A DNA stretch of 64,000 bases from Pseudomonadota bacterium. GTDB lineage: Bacteria; Desulfobacterota; Syntrophorhabdia; Syntrophorhabdales; Syntrophorhabdaceae. How positions within the stretch are numbered: the stretch's first letter is position 1; each line of letters opens with the position of its first letter. Made by a program: the position numbers and the translations under genes. The stretch covers positions 62,001 through 126,000 of the forward strand of contig JAPLKA010000058.1 in NCBI GenBank assembly GCA_026388315.1, in the 5' to 3' direction. Shown piece by piece: positions 33,501 to 43,027 of this stretch. The notes under the pieces are model-generated. The model was not told where the DNA came from. It searched no databases and saw only the letters and a program-made list of their open reading frames with translations.

Positions 33501-34874
33501 TTACCTCGCTCCTTTACCAAATAAGACTACCCGAACAGTGCGCAGCAAAATATGAAAATCAAGAAATGGGGAGAGGTTCTTGATATAGAAGAGGTCGTAT
33601 TTGAGCTTCTCCAGGGCATCTTTCACCGTAGCCCCGTGCGGGTAGTTCACTTGTGCCCAACCCGTGACACCGGGCTTCACAGAATGCCTGATTGAAAAGT
33701 ACGGGACTTTTTTCTCGAATTCCTCCACCTCCTGCATCATCAGCGCCCTGGGGCCTATCAAGTTCATCTCTCCTTTAAGCACGTTCCACATCTGAGGCAT
33801 TTCGTCAATCCTGGCAACTCTTATTATCTGCCCCACTCTTGTAATACGAGGGTCATCCTTTCTTCCTGCAAATTCCCTGTCATTTTCGGTACCAATTTTC
33901 ATAGTTCTGAATTTGACTACTTCAAAAAGGCTTCCGTTCAAGCCAACCCTTTTCTGTCTGTAAAAAACAGGACCCTTTGAATCAAGTTTTATGGCAATCA
34001 TAGCCAACAGAAATAAAGGCAAGCCTATTATAAGAAACAAGGATGAAAAGGACATACTGATCAGCCTTATAATCCTTCTGTTGTAAAGGTTCTTTCTAAC
34101 ACCGTATATAGGCATATTAAGAATCCATAAATCGTTTAAATATTCGATCTGTATTTTACCGAGAACCTCCTCATAAAACGACGGCACATCATATACATGT
34201 ATTCCATTTAATTTGCAATTTAAAACATTTTTCAAAAGGTCGACATTTTTCAAATTTTTTATTGCAATAACTATATTGTCGACATGCTCGTCCCTGATAA
34301 TTCTGTTTATCGCCGTACAATCGCCCAATACCCTGATTGAGTTATACAAACCCTGCTTATCGGGATCATCGTCAATAAAACCGACTATCCTGTACGAAAG
34401 ATCATTTTTTAATATCTTATAAATATTATTTCCTGTCTTTCCCGCGCCAACAATCAGAAATCTTTTTTGTCCGGCAGGGACATATTTCTTGAATGCTATC
34501 TCAAATACCAATCTCCACAAATAGGTCAGAATACAGATCAATATTGCGTTTATAATAAAAACTTCTCTACTCAGTTCAGTCTTCGGGAAAAAGAAAAAAA
34601 TAATCAGCACTACCCATGTCGCAATAACTGTGCTTGTTAAAAATATAAATATATATCTGGCGCCTCTAAATCTGCTATCAAAATTATAAAGGTCTGCTAT
34701 GTAAAAGCAGAATATGTATGCAAAAACAATTACCAGAATTTCACTCGATGATTGGAGTGGTTCAAACACAAAAACATGGAAGCGTATTAAAGGCGCCAAA
34801 AAATAGGCACAGTAGATAAGTAAAATATCTCCCACGAGCAACAAAAACTTCTTTTTTGGAATATGTTTCAGCAT
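33501..34874 (-). CDS. Polyprenyl-phosphate sugar phosphotransferase (exopolysaccharide initiation)
   Basis: 457 residues. N-terminal membrane helices (four or five) and a nucleotide-binding-like middle region (LIVGAGKTGNNIYKILK) precede the catalytic bacterial sugar transferase domain: VFYRQKRVGLNGSLFEVVKFRTM, ARIDEMPQMWNVLKGEMNLIGPR and the C-terminal GVTGWAQVNY. It transfers a sugar-1-phosphate to undecaprenyl phosphate to start the repeat unit, at the inner membrane. The stop overlaps the alternative TTG start of the dehydratase gene. It is of the WbaP/EPS type with an N-terminal extension. Confidence 0.92.
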   Translation of the reverse strand: MLKHIPKKKFLLLVGDILLIYCAYFLAPLIRFHVFVFEPLQSSSEILVIVFAYIFCFYIADLYNFDSRFRGARYIFIFLTSTVIATWVVLIIFFFFPKTELSREVFIINAILICILTYLWRLVFEIAFKKYVPAGQKRFLIVGAGKTGNNIYKILKNDLSYRIVGFIDDDPDKQGLYNSIRVLGDCTAINRIIRDEHVDNIVIAIKNLKNVDLLKNVLNCKLNGIHVYDVPSFYEEVLGKIQIEYLNDLWILNMPIYGVRKNLYNRRIIRLISMSFSSLFLIIGLPLFLLAMIAIKLDSKGPVFYRQKRVGLNGSLFEVVKFRTMKIGTENDREFAGRKDDPRITRVGQIIRVARIDEMPQMWNVLKGEMNLIGPRALMMQEVEEFEKKVPYFSIRHSVKPGVTGWAQVNYPHGATVKDALEKLKYDLFYIKNLSPFLDFHILLRTVRVVLFGKGAR

Positions 34875-34979
34875 ATTTCTAAAATGTTAAAAAAATCGGC
34901 TATCGGCAGACTTCAAATAATTGTCTTTGCTATAATCATGTTCCTAATCAGGAAATGCTACTGATTAATTTCTAAAATT

Positions 34980-36107
34980 TCAAAAAGAAATGGTTTTTTC
35001 TATAAGTTCTTGATAATATTTTATCACGATCTTTTCATCAAATTCATTTTTTACTTTTTCTCTGCTGCTCTGACCCATCTTTTTTCTCTCTGACTCACCA
35101 ATCTCAATCATTTTCATTATAGCATCTGCAAGACCCTTAACGTCTCTAACGGGTACCAAAAAACCATTTTTCCCATTTTCTGTAGTTTCTCTACAACCTG
35201 CTACATCTGTTGTAATAATGGGTTTTTCTAAAGCCATAGCCTCAAGCAACACCTTGGATAATCCTTCCCTGTATGAAGGCAACACTACAACATCAGAGCT
35301 ATTCATAAAAGGTCTTACATCGTCAGTTTCTCGAAAATAATTAATAATACCTTCTTCGTGCCAGCTTTTTATTAAGCTTTCTGGTATACAAGAAGAATTA
35401 CTATTGTCACATGCACCAAGCAATACAAACCTTGCATCAAAGTGCTTCTGTTTAACAAGTCGTGCCGCTTCAACAAATTCAATCACACCCTTGTCGTATA
35501 ACATCCTTGAAGCCATAAGAAAAACAACCCCATCTTTTTTCACAAGTTGATTCTTAGAGAAGTCGGGTGCAAAAAAATCTGTATTTACACCTGAACCTTC
35601 AATGAGTATTGCTTTCTCTTTCTTTACAATATTCTTCTTCAAGAAAATATTTTTATCTTCATCGTTTTGAAACACAACAAATTGTGAAAAAGAACATATT
35701 ATTTTATATAAAAACCTAACAAATACTTGGAGTAACGAGTCCTTTATAAATACATACCCTAAACCCGTAATTACATTAATATACTTAGTTCTGTTTAAAA
35801 GAGCAGATATGCTGCCATATATATTCGGTTTAATTGTAAAATGAATAATCAGATCGGGTTTTTCTCTTTTGTATATCGCATAAAATTCAAGAAAAAGTTT
35901 GAAATCTTTTAATGGATTTGTACCTCTTCCAACTAAGTGTTTTATGACAATGAGTTTGAAGTTTTCGGTTTCAACCTTTCTGGAAAAGCCATCTTCCGGT
36001 GCTATGGCTACTACATCAAAACCACTATTCTTTAGTGACTTCAATAATCCTAATCTAAAATTATATATCGACCAACTTGTATTTGAAACAATTAAAATTT
36101 TTTTCAT
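34980..36107 (-). CDS. Glycosyltransferase (GT4-like)
   Basis: 375 residues, GT-B fold. N-terminal SNTSWSIYNFRLGLLKSLKNSGFDV and a C-terminal domain with FLMASRMLYDKGVIEFVEAA, SYREGLSKVLLEAMALEKPII and TDVAGCRETTENGKNGFLV are typical family 4 marks, including the EGLSKVLLEAMA nucleotide-sugar block. It adds a sugar to the lipid-linked repeat unit. AT-rich, with 105 bases of plain intergenic sequence on its upstream side. Confidence 0.9.
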   Translation of the reverse strand: MKKILIVSNTSWSIYNFRLGLLKSLKNSGFDVVAIAPEDGFSRKVETENFKLIVIKHLVGRGTNPLKDFKLFLEFYAIYKREKPDLIIHFTIKPNIYGSISALLNRTKYINVITGLGYVFIKDSLLQVFVRFLYKIICSFSQFVVFQNDEDKNIFLKKNIVKKEKAILIEGSGVNTDFFAPDFSKNQLVKKDGVVFLMASRMLYDKGVIEFVEAARLVKQKHFDARFVLLGACDNSNSSCIPESLIKSWHEEGIINYFRETDDVRPFMNSSDVVVLPSYREGLSKVLLEAMALEKPIITTDVAGCRETTENGKNGFLVPVRDVKGLADAIMKMIEIGESERKKMGQSSREKVKNEFDEKIVIKYYQELIEKTISF

Positions 36108-36132
36108 ATAAAGTAATCGAAAGACTTGCTGT

Positions 36133-37989
36133 TCACAACCAACCTTTCATGTAATTGTATGCAATCGCCGCGTATTCGTATGCAATCGCCTTGATCTGAT
36201 CCACAGTAGCACTCCACCGTGGATTGCTTGGCGGGGTATCCATAACAGCCGGTGCTAGGACGGCGATATCCGGGGCTTGTTTTCTCCACAGCCAGAGCGC
36301 TCGACGGCCGTGGTAGGGTGAGGTTAAAAAGAGTATTGAGCGTGCGCCCTGAGATTTAAGCATTTGGCTCACCATGACCACATTCTGATAGGTGCTGCTG
36401 GGGTACTTGTCGAGTACATGGATGGCGGAGTGCGGAACGCCCTTGTCAACCAGGAACAAACGGATCACTTCTACTTCGGAAATGGTTTGTTCCTTGCCTG
36501 ATGAAAGGAAAATGATTGGTGCATAACCTTGCTTGTAGAAACGTGCTGCATCAAGCGCCCTGCGTTGGTAGCTGGCGTTGAGATAGGTCGATTCACCATC
36601 GCCGCTGAACACCACGATACTATCGACTGGTTGAGGCGTGTGCTTAACGACCAACTGGTCCCCAGCAAACCAAACCAGAGGAGTATGGAAGATAAGTAGA
36701 TACAGGCAAACGACAAATGCTGTTCGAATCAACCAACGGGCACGAGAGCGGCGGTAGTATTTGATCAAGCTTTCTTTCCAACTGGCCGGTGCTTGTGACT
36801 TTAGGAGAAGGTGCTTGTCAAGAACATCCATAATCCCCGCAAAACGCTTATCCCATGTGTTCTCCTCGGCAACAGCTATACGCTTATCGCGCATTGACTG
36901 TGACTGAATCTGCGGATCGTCCAGAGCCAGCTTGACTTTAGCGATGAAGTCAGCACTATCTTGACCTATCGTAACCACATCGAGAAACTGCTCTGCGAAT
37001 GCTCGGACTTCACGTATGTTGGTTGAAACAACGGGAACACCCATCGCCAAATATTCGTTTAACTTGCATGAGTAAACACTTTCTGTAAAAGATGTCCGAA
37101 GATAAGGGATCAAAGCGACATCGAACCCCTTAATATAGGCGGGTATCTGATCATGTGACCGTGCGCCGAGCAATTTGATGTTGGAAAAAGTTCCTAGACG
37201 GCTGACATCAGTGTACGGTGGGCCTACCAACGCAAATGTCACTGAAGGCATCTGCGTCGCCATTTCCAGCAGGAGATCTTGATCCAGCACACCGCTCAAT
37301 GCCCCGACATAGCCGACAACGGGGCGAGGTAGTGAAGCCATATCATCGGGAGTAGATGCTCGCTTTATAGCGGTAGCAAACTTTACAAAATCAACCCCGC
37401 TTGGAAACACATGCACATCTTGGGCATGTATCGCCGCTCTTTCGCGTATGGCTTCAGAAGTGACAAACACCAGATTAGCCCGGCTAAAGAGCAAATCCTC
37501 CCATGGGCGCAGCTTGTACACGGCGGACGAGGAACCCGCCATGTTATCCACACAGTAATAAATGACCAATGCAGGATCAACATCGTGAACCAGTGCCTGA
37601 GCCAGAGGCGTAGGCAGGAAAGTAAACACAACCGGGTCATGAAAACGTGCAATACGCATCCATTTGCTGACCGACCTGGAGAGCATGAACCTGTTAATCC
37701 AACCGGCAAGACGGGAGTAAGGAAATGGCAGGAAAAGTGGAAAAAAAACCGTCAGATCGGGTTGAATTTCTCTAAAACCCCGCGCACTTTTAAACCAATT
37801 GATTATCCGCTCACGGACGCGGCCAATATCCTCAAACCTTGGGCCACGCACCCCGGTATTCTCAACGAAGAGCACCCGATTACCAGCAGCGACCAAAGAA
37901 GTTGCCAACTGTTGGTGCATCTGCCAATGGGTTGCCCAGTCGATTGATGAAATAATGATGACGTTGCGATTTATCATTTTCTTGTCCAC
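36133..37989 (-). CDS. Fusion of a GT-B glycosyltransferase and a membrane-anchored DUF218/YdcF domain
   Basis: 618 residues. The first about 390 residues form a glycosyltransferase (SSIDWATHWQMHQQLATSL, FPSGVDFVKF, PVVGYVGALSG and YSCKLNEYLAMGVPVVSTNIREVRA). A membrane helix (about 425-443, FVVCLYLLIFHTPLVW) leads to a C-terminal DUF218 domain (DSIVVFSGDGES, FYKQGYAPIIFLSSGKEQ, SSTYQNVVMVSQML, FLTSPYHGRRALWL), related to YdcF/SanA proteins of cell-envelope biogenesis. The fusion puts the DUF218 part outside and the transferase inside, presumably. Its richer G+C than the neighbouring genes suggests a separate origin. GTG 37989 or ATG 37977 could start it. Confidence 0.88.
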   Translation of the reverse strand: MDKKMINRNVIIISSIDWATHWQMHQQLATSLVAAGNRVLFVENTGVRGPRFEDIGRVRERIINWFKSARGFREIQPDLTVFFPLFLPFPYSRLAGWINRFMLSRSVSKWMRIARFHDPVVFTFLPTPLAQALVHDVDPALVIYYCVDNMAGSSSAVYKLRPWEDLLFSRANLVFVTSEAIRERAAIHAQDVHVFPSGVDFVKFATAIKRASTPDDMASLPRPVVGYVGALSGVLDQDLLLEMATQMPSVTFALVGPPYTDVSRLGTFSNIKLLGARSHDQIPAYIKGFDVALIPYLRTSFTESVYSCKLNEYLAMGVPVVSTNIREVRAFAEQFLDVVTIGQDSADFIAKVKLALDDPQIQSQSMRDKRIAVAEENTWDKRFAGIMDVLDKHLLLKSQAPASWKESLIKYYRRSRARWLIRTAFVVCLYLLIFHTPLVWFAGDQLVVKHTPQPVDSIVVFSGDGESTYLNASYQRRALDAARFYKQGYAPIIFLSSGKEQTISEVEVIRLFLVDKGVPHSAIHVLDKYPSSTYQNVVMVSQMLKSQGARSILFLTSPYHGRRALWLWRKQAPDIAVLAPAVMDTPPSNPRWSATVDQIKAIAYEYAAIAYNYMKGWL

Positions 37990-38106
37990 AACAGTGGTTG
38001 ACCCATTAATCTCTCGTCAAAATCAAGTAATTTTTCTGCTATCCTCTCCTCCAGGATGTTCCATAACAGCAAACGCAGATACACCACTTTCATATGATTA
38101 CCATCG

Positions 38107-39528
38107 TTATTCAAAGGCATTAGACACCCCTCTAATTATTCCTTCTTTTTTATGAGTTCGCTTATAAAATGATCTGGGTTCACATCGGGGTGAAGGACTT
38201 CCCTGATTGTCATTTTCATGCGGCTCCGCAATATTAGATGCGCTCAATAATAACGCTCCCAACAGCCAAAAAGAGCGTATGGATAATATATCGACAAAAA
38301 ACCCCGTTATAAGATAACCTATAAATCCCCAAAAAAAATATGTACTTATAGTTTTCCAGGTCGAAGCGCACGATTTGTTGATCAATATCCATGCTGTCCT
38401 CAACAGCAAAGTTAAGAACAAGCAGATTGCCGCAAGGCCCAGCAGACCTGTTTCAGCCAGTGCACCGAAATACACAGAATGAGGGTCTATCCCCGGGATG
38501 ATGTGATCGTTTATCATTGAAGTGTTTTTCGCGACCGAGAGGTCAACATAATGTTTTACCTCGTCAGTGAAAACTCCCTGACCCACGCCGAAGAGCGGGT
38601 ATTTTAGAGCCATATTAACCGCGGCGGTCCCAAGGAAAGCTCGTATGTCATAGGACGTGTGAATATTTACGGTTAGCAATTCTGCGGTTGTATCTTTGGA
38701 TACCGTGACCGGATAGATTGTCCATATTGAAGCTATAACGGCCGATATCAATAGAAATACCGCAAATGCAGCGGTTATGATTTTGAAAGGCAGCAAATAA
38801 CGAACTGTTTTTTTCAGGAAAAGCATCGACGAGAAAGCAAAGAAAAGCCCTGCCAAAGACCTGGAGTACGCGATGATTGCGGCTATTAAAATTATGCCTA
38901 TGCCAAGGATGATGGCGGCCGTCCATTTTCTATCTTTATTTATTTCGAAGAACGCCATTCCCGAAACCAAGCCGAGCTGAGAAAAGATTATGAACATTTC
39001 CGGCGAGACGAGGGTAGAGCTTATTCTCTGGAACGGTATCATGGAAGCTTTGGACGGCGCATACAAAAGAAATTTCATAGCCCAGGAGCAGTTGTATATT
39101 GTAAACGCGGCGAAGCTTGCCAGCCCGAACATGGACACAGCCGCAGAGACGATAAAGATAAGCCGGATACAATTTTCAAAAACTTTCTTTTCACATAGGA
39201 TCGAAGAAGCGGTTATAAAAAGCGCCGATAAATATATTAAGCCGATAAAATCAGGCATGCTTGTAATTATCTTCTTTGAAAATACGCAGGAAAATAAGTT
39301 AAACATAATCAATAAACCAAGCGCAATAAGGATTTTAGCGTCAGGCAAGCGCGCTTTTTTAAAGGTCAGTGCATAGAATGACCACAAAAGGAAAAGAATT
39401 GCAAATACGATATCGGCATATTGTATCTTATTGCCTAGGGGGAATGGTCTTGGCAGACACATGAGGGGCAAGAGCAATAGATACAAAAAAAACAATGAAG
39501 TTATTATTTTCTTTAGCTTATTTTCCAT
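38107..39528 (-). CDS. O-antigen ligase / polymerase-like membrane protein
   Basis: About 473 residues from ATG 39528 (GTG 39555 is an alternative). Some 10-12 hydrophobic helices, with a large extracytoplasmic loop between two late helices. DPHSVYFGALAETGLLGLAAICLFL matches the conserved PHSxxxxxxxETG motif of WaaL/Wzy-type ligases and polymerases. It either polymerises the repeat unit or joins the chain to a lipid or protein. The C-terminal 40 residues (SNIAEPHENDNQG and after) are hydrophilic and unlike the family. Confidence 0.83.
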   Translation of the reverse strand: MENKLKKIITSLFFLYLLLLPLMCLPRPFPLGNKIQYADIVFAILFLLWSFYALTFKKARLPDAKILIALGLLIMFNLFSCVFSKKIITSMPDFIGLIYLSALFITASSILCEKKVFENCIRLIFIVSAAVSMFGLASFAAFTIYNCSWAMKFLLYAPSKASMIPFQRISSTLVSPEMFIIFSQLGLVSGMAFFEINKDRKWTAAIILGIGIILIAAIIAYSRSLAGLFFAFSSMLFLKKTVRYLLPFKIITAAFAVFLLISAVIASIWTIYPVTVSKDTTAELLTVNIHTSYDIRAFLGTAAVNMALKYPLFGVGQGVFTDEVKHYVDLSVAKNTSMINDHIIPGIDPHSVYFGALAETGLLGLAAICLFLTLLLRTAWILINKSCASTWKTISTYFFWGFIGYLITGFFVDILSIRSFWLLGALLLSASNIAEPHENDNQGSPSPRCEPRSFYKRTHKKEGIIRGVSNAFE

Positions 39529-39838
39529 TGTAATGATATTCAGAATTTTACGCACAAAATACTATATCGCTACCCAAATGCGGGGTGCTTACCCTGTCAT
39601 CGCTCACCGCAATTAAAACAGATATTTGCCAACCAATTGAGCTTTTTATAATAGCATTTGGTTTGTATATCCTGAGAATGAGAGAACGTAGCAAAAACCA
39701 TTATCTCCTGCCAACGCTATGACGACGAGGAGACCTTCGCTATGAAGCTCTATAAAACATGTTGTTTGAGCAACAGGCCGTTGACATTTGACATTATTAA
39801 TCACGCAAATTATATGCTTGCATTTAAAAAATTGAATT
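39529..39838. other. Intergenic region, no gene seen
   Basis: About 310 bases between the ligase-like gene and the B12-binding radical SAM gene. It contains short low-complexity AT stretches (ATTTGACATTATTAATCACGC near 39786). I see no reading frame, tandem repeat or clear terminator. Confidence 0.5.
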
Positions 39839-41272
39839 TCAACGCCCAGTTCGTTTATCCTTGTCCTTAGTAACCATCAATAAACGATATGCCCCTTTCA
39901 ACTTGAAACAAAAATCTTTGAAACTAACAAGTTTGAAAACCTGCTTGAATACATATGCCGGCCTGAAATAGAACTTTCTATATGCCTCGTTTAACAACTT
40001 GTACATCTCTTCGGAGCTCAAGTTATCTTCACACAATGGAGGATTGAACTCAGGCTGTGGATTTAATGCAAATTTTTTCCATACATCTTCTTTAAGCAAA
40101 CCGCTACTCAGCATATTTTTATATATTTCTGTATAAGGATATGGAACCAATACATGAAACTCAACAAATGTTGGGTTCAGCGAATATGCAAATCTAAACG
40201 TAGCGTCCATTTCTTCTCTTGTCTCAGTTGGTGCGCCAATAATGAAGTTACCCACCGTCTCAATTCCTACCTTATGACAAAGCTCAAAGACATTTCGTAT
40301 GTCCTGAAGTTCAACTCCCTTTTTGAATATTTTCAGTACTCGTTCAGTGCCAGATTCAACTCCAAAGTGTATTCTGTTACAGCCTGCCTCTTTGCACGAA
40401 CGAAGCACTTCTTCATCGAGAAAATTTATCCTCCCGCGGAAGCTCCATATAATCTTAAAAGGAAGACTCTTAATAGCTTCACACATTTCTGACAAACGTT
40501 GCTTGTTCAAATTAAAGAGATCATCAAAGAAAAAGAATTCATTAATGCCAAATTCTTCATAGCACTGTTTGATTTCTGCGACAACATTCTGTGCAGAACG
40601 CAGACGATATTGTTTATACGGGCTGTTACAGAAAGTGCAGGGGAACGGACAGCCCCGACTAGAGCAAATACTGGTTATCCCTGCACCTCTTGCTACAGCA
40701 GATTTAACCCTTTCCATTGAAGACAAATGCCTAGGAGGGAAAGGCGGTTCGTCCAGGTTTTCCACTTGCCAAGGCTCATTAAGCACCGTATTTTCCAAAT
40801 CCTTATATCCGACGCCTCGAACATCTTTCCAGCTTTTGTTATCACGTACTCGACGACAAAGTTCACGAAAAGAATATTCTCCATCACCACGTATCACGCA
40901 GTCCACCGGAAATGTATTCAGAGTTTCATTTGGGTAGGCTTCTACATGGGGCCCGCCTATGCAAATAACAATCCTGGAGGCTTCTTTTCGTACTGCGTCG
41001 ACCAAAACCTTCAAGTCATAGAGACAATCCGTATAAGAAGAAAATCCTACCACCTGGGGTTGGAAATCTTTGATAAGGTCAGCCAAGTCCTTTTCGTCAG
41101 TCTTCTCCAGTGCCATATCGAGCAACTTTACTTCAAACTCTTTATTTTGTTGAAGCATGGCCGCAATATACATAAGCCCCAAATGGGGGAAAACTCCCAT
41201 ATCATCGGCTTTCAAAGGATGTGGCCCCTTTATCTCATGGACAGCAGGTGGATTTACTAAAAGAACTTTCAT
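39839..41272 (-). CDS. B12-binding radical SAM protein
   Basis: 477 residues. The N-terminus is a cobalamin-binding-like Rossmann domain (MKVLLVNPPAVHE, VGFSSYTDCLYDL, ICIGGPHVEAYPN, CVIRGDGEYSF). The radical SAM CxxxCxxC motif is in CSSRGCPFPCTFCNSPYKQ, followed by FFFDDLFNLNK and GVESGTERVLKIFKKG. Enzymes of this layout perform methylations, ring changes or other radical steps. Its position in the glycan cluster suggests a modified sugar, but no substrate can be read. Start overlaps the previous gene by 4 bases. Confidence 0.9.
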   Translation of the reverse strand: MKVLLVNPPAVHEIKGPHPLKADDMGVFPHLGLMYIAAMLQQNKEFEVKLLDMALEKTDEKDLADLIKDFQPQVVGFSSYTDCLYDLKVLVDAVRKEASRIVICIGGPHVEAYPNETLNTFPVDCVIRGDGEYSFRELCRRVRDNKSWKDVRGVGYKDLENTVLNEPWQVENLDEPPFPPRHLSSMERVKSAVARGAGITSICSSRGCPFPCTFCNSPYKQYRLRSAQNVVAEIKQCYEEFGINEFFFFDDLFNLNKQRLSEMCEAIKSLPFKIIWSFRGRINFLDEEVLRSCKEAGCNRIHFGVESGTERVLKIFKKGVELQDIRNVFELCHKVGIETVGNFIIGAPTETREEMDATFRFAYSLNPTFVEFHVLVPYPYTEIYKNMLSSGLLKEDVWKKFALNPQPEFNPPLCEDNLSSEEMYKLLNEAYRKFYFRPAYVFKQVFKLVSFKDFCFKLKGAYRLLMVTKDKDKRTGR

Positions 41273-42969
41273 TTTACACTCTCCGTGTCAAAATTCTTGT
41301 CAGAACGGAGATTGTTAACCTTCTTGCAAATAAATAACCTCACGTCTCCCAGAGCGAAAGGAAACACACAGGATTTCGGAAGATACTTCGATACAAACAT
41401 ACCCACGCTGCGCACAAAAGGATTCATGTTTTTCATTACTCCCTTTAGCGCATATGGAAGAGAAGCGTAATGAGTATGATTAAAACTACCCAGCAATTCG
41501 AAACCGTGCCTCTGAAGAATATCAACAATAACTCGCTCACTAAAGTAGGTTAGGTGCATTGGAAGAATCCAGTGCCACCTTTTTTTCAATAGTTTGGCTA
41601 TTTGAGAGTCTATCATAATCGTTGAGAACACAAATATTCTGCCATCTTCCAATATAAAACTAATCTCTCTAATAAAATCATCCGGATTTTCCAAATGTTC
41701 TATAACATCCCATGATGTCACTATATCGAAACCCATACCTGAGAACTGTGAACCTTTAGAAAATATATCAGTTATTACATTATGCCCCAAAACTTCACTC
41801 GAATATCTTGCAGCAACTCTTGATGGCTCAACGCCAACAACGGTATGCCCTTCAGATTTTGCAACTTCTATAAAAGCACCATAATATGATCCTATATCAA
41901 GAATTTTCAGTTTCTTTTTAGGTAAATATCTGGATATTTTTTTAAAGGCACTTTTAAAGGTTAACATCTTTACATTGAAATTTTCCAAATACGTCTCATC
42001 ATCTGTATCAAAATAAAAGTCACTTACCGCAGAACCGTAGGTTGCAGGGGGAATCTGTATCAATCCGCAAGAGAGACATTCTTGTAGAACTGGACGCTTA
42101 GATCCGGTCTGAACGCTGGAACATTTAAAATTATCGGATGTCAATTCGTCAAAACGTTCATCTCGTCCATCTTGCCAGATTGGAAGCAACGAATACTCTC
42201 CACAAGATCTGCAGTACGAAAATCTCATTTTTGTCAAAGAAGGTCTTAATGGTTTCTCATTTCGTCTAAGTGCCAAGCTAACTAAATCTACAAAGCTTTT
42301 TATGACTTGACTTTTTGGTATCTTTGACACATCATTTTTTCGGTCTTTGAAATATATAGGAACCTCCAGTAGCCGAACTCCAATTTTCTCCATAAGACTG
42401 ACAGTTTCTACGAAATATGAATATCCGTTGCTGTTTAATCGATAAATAGATGCTGTTTTAAGGGTATCCACATCAAACACGCGGAACGATGTAGTCAATT
42501 CGTGCAACTTAATCCCCAACATAATTCTAGCCAGCTTATTTCCAATGCGTGAAACCATCTTCCTGAAGCCAACGTAATCTGATTTTCCTCCAATTGTATA
42601 ACGTGAACCAATTACAAAAACATTTTCTCCAGAATGGGCAAGCAATGATGGGATCTCCTCCGGTCTATGAGACAGATCAGCATCCATAGTTACTAGATAT
42701 TTGTAATTATTTACGATGGCATATATTTTCATCATCTTATGCGCCGATCCGAGACCATTTTTAAATCGGCGTGTAATCAAATGAACATGTGAATCTGAAG
42801 CCTTTATTTGACGAATAATATCAGAAGTTCCATCTGGCGAATTATCATCAATAATTAGCATGTCTTGCGATTCACCTAAAGTAAGCCTTACACGTTCAAT
42901 AAATTCACTAATATTCCTGGCTTCATTGTATGTAGCCGTTGCAACCAGCACTTTTTTATTATCCGTCAT
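41269..42969 (-). CDS. Fusion of a GT2 glycosyltransferase (dolichol-phosphate-mannose synthase-like) and a SAM methyltransferase
   Basis: 566 residues from ATG 42969 (GTG 42978 possible). Residues about 1-240 are a family 2 transferase: VATATYNEARNISEFI, IIDDNSPDGTSDII and VTMDADLSHRPEEIPSLL. After a linker, a zinc-finger-like stretch (CRSCGEYSLLP and CLSCGLIQIPPAT) starts a class I methyltransferase with ILDIGSYYGAFIEVAKSEGHTVVGVEPS and FDIVTSWDVIEHLENPDDFI. The second half resembles C-methyltransferases of deoxysugars (a CxxC pair followed by the Rossmann domain). The two activities in one chain suggest coupled transfer and methylation of one sugar. It ends overlapping the B12 radical SAM gene. 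Confidence 0.85.
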   Translation of the reverse strand: MTDNKKVLVATATYNEARNISEFIERVRLTLGESQDMLIIDDNSPDGTSDIIRQIKASDSHVHLITRRFKNGLGSAHKMMKIYAIVNNYKYLVTMDADLSHRPEEIPSLLAHSGENVFVIGSRYTIGGKSDYVGFRKMVSRIGNKLARIMLGIKLHELTTSFRVFDVDTLKTASIYRLNSNGYSYFVETVSLMEKIGVRLLEVPIYFKDRKNDVSKIPKSQVIKSFVDLVSLALRRNEKPLRPSLTKMRFSYCRSCGEYSLLPIWQDGRDERFDELTSDNFKCSSVQTGSKRPVLQECLSCGLIQIPPATYGSAVSDFYFDTDDETYLENFNVKMLTFKSAFKKISRYLPKKKLKILDIGSYYGAFIEVAKSEGHTVVGVEPSRVAARYSSEVLGHNVITDIFSKGSQFSGMGFDIVTSWDVIEHLENPDDFIREISFILEDGRIFVFSTIMIDSQIAKLLKKRWHWILPMHLTYFSERVIVDILQRHGFELLGSFNHTHYASLPYALKGVMKNMNPFVRSVGMFVSKYLPKSCVFPFALGDVRLFICKKVNNLRSDKNFDTESVK

Positions 42970-42994
42970 TTTGAGCACTTGTTCTTATTCTATA

Positions 42995-43014
42995 GTGTCC
43001 ACTAAAAGCATCTT
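42995..43014. repeat. 20-bp direct repeat, left copy (pair with 63186-63205)
   Basis: GTGTCCACTAAAAGCATCTT is identical to 63186-63205, 20 kb away, in the same orientation; the match extends three more bases (CAT) after one mismatch. The right copy is at the end of an IS3-type remnant, so this may be the scar of a lost element. Confidence 0.78.
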
Positions 43015-43027
43015 GCATATCTTCGCT

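Noticed and set aside
37411-37947. Plus-strand frame within the glycosyltransferase-DUF218 gene
   Set aside because: Antisense shadow in a relatively G+C-rich gene; no features and no ribosome-binding site.
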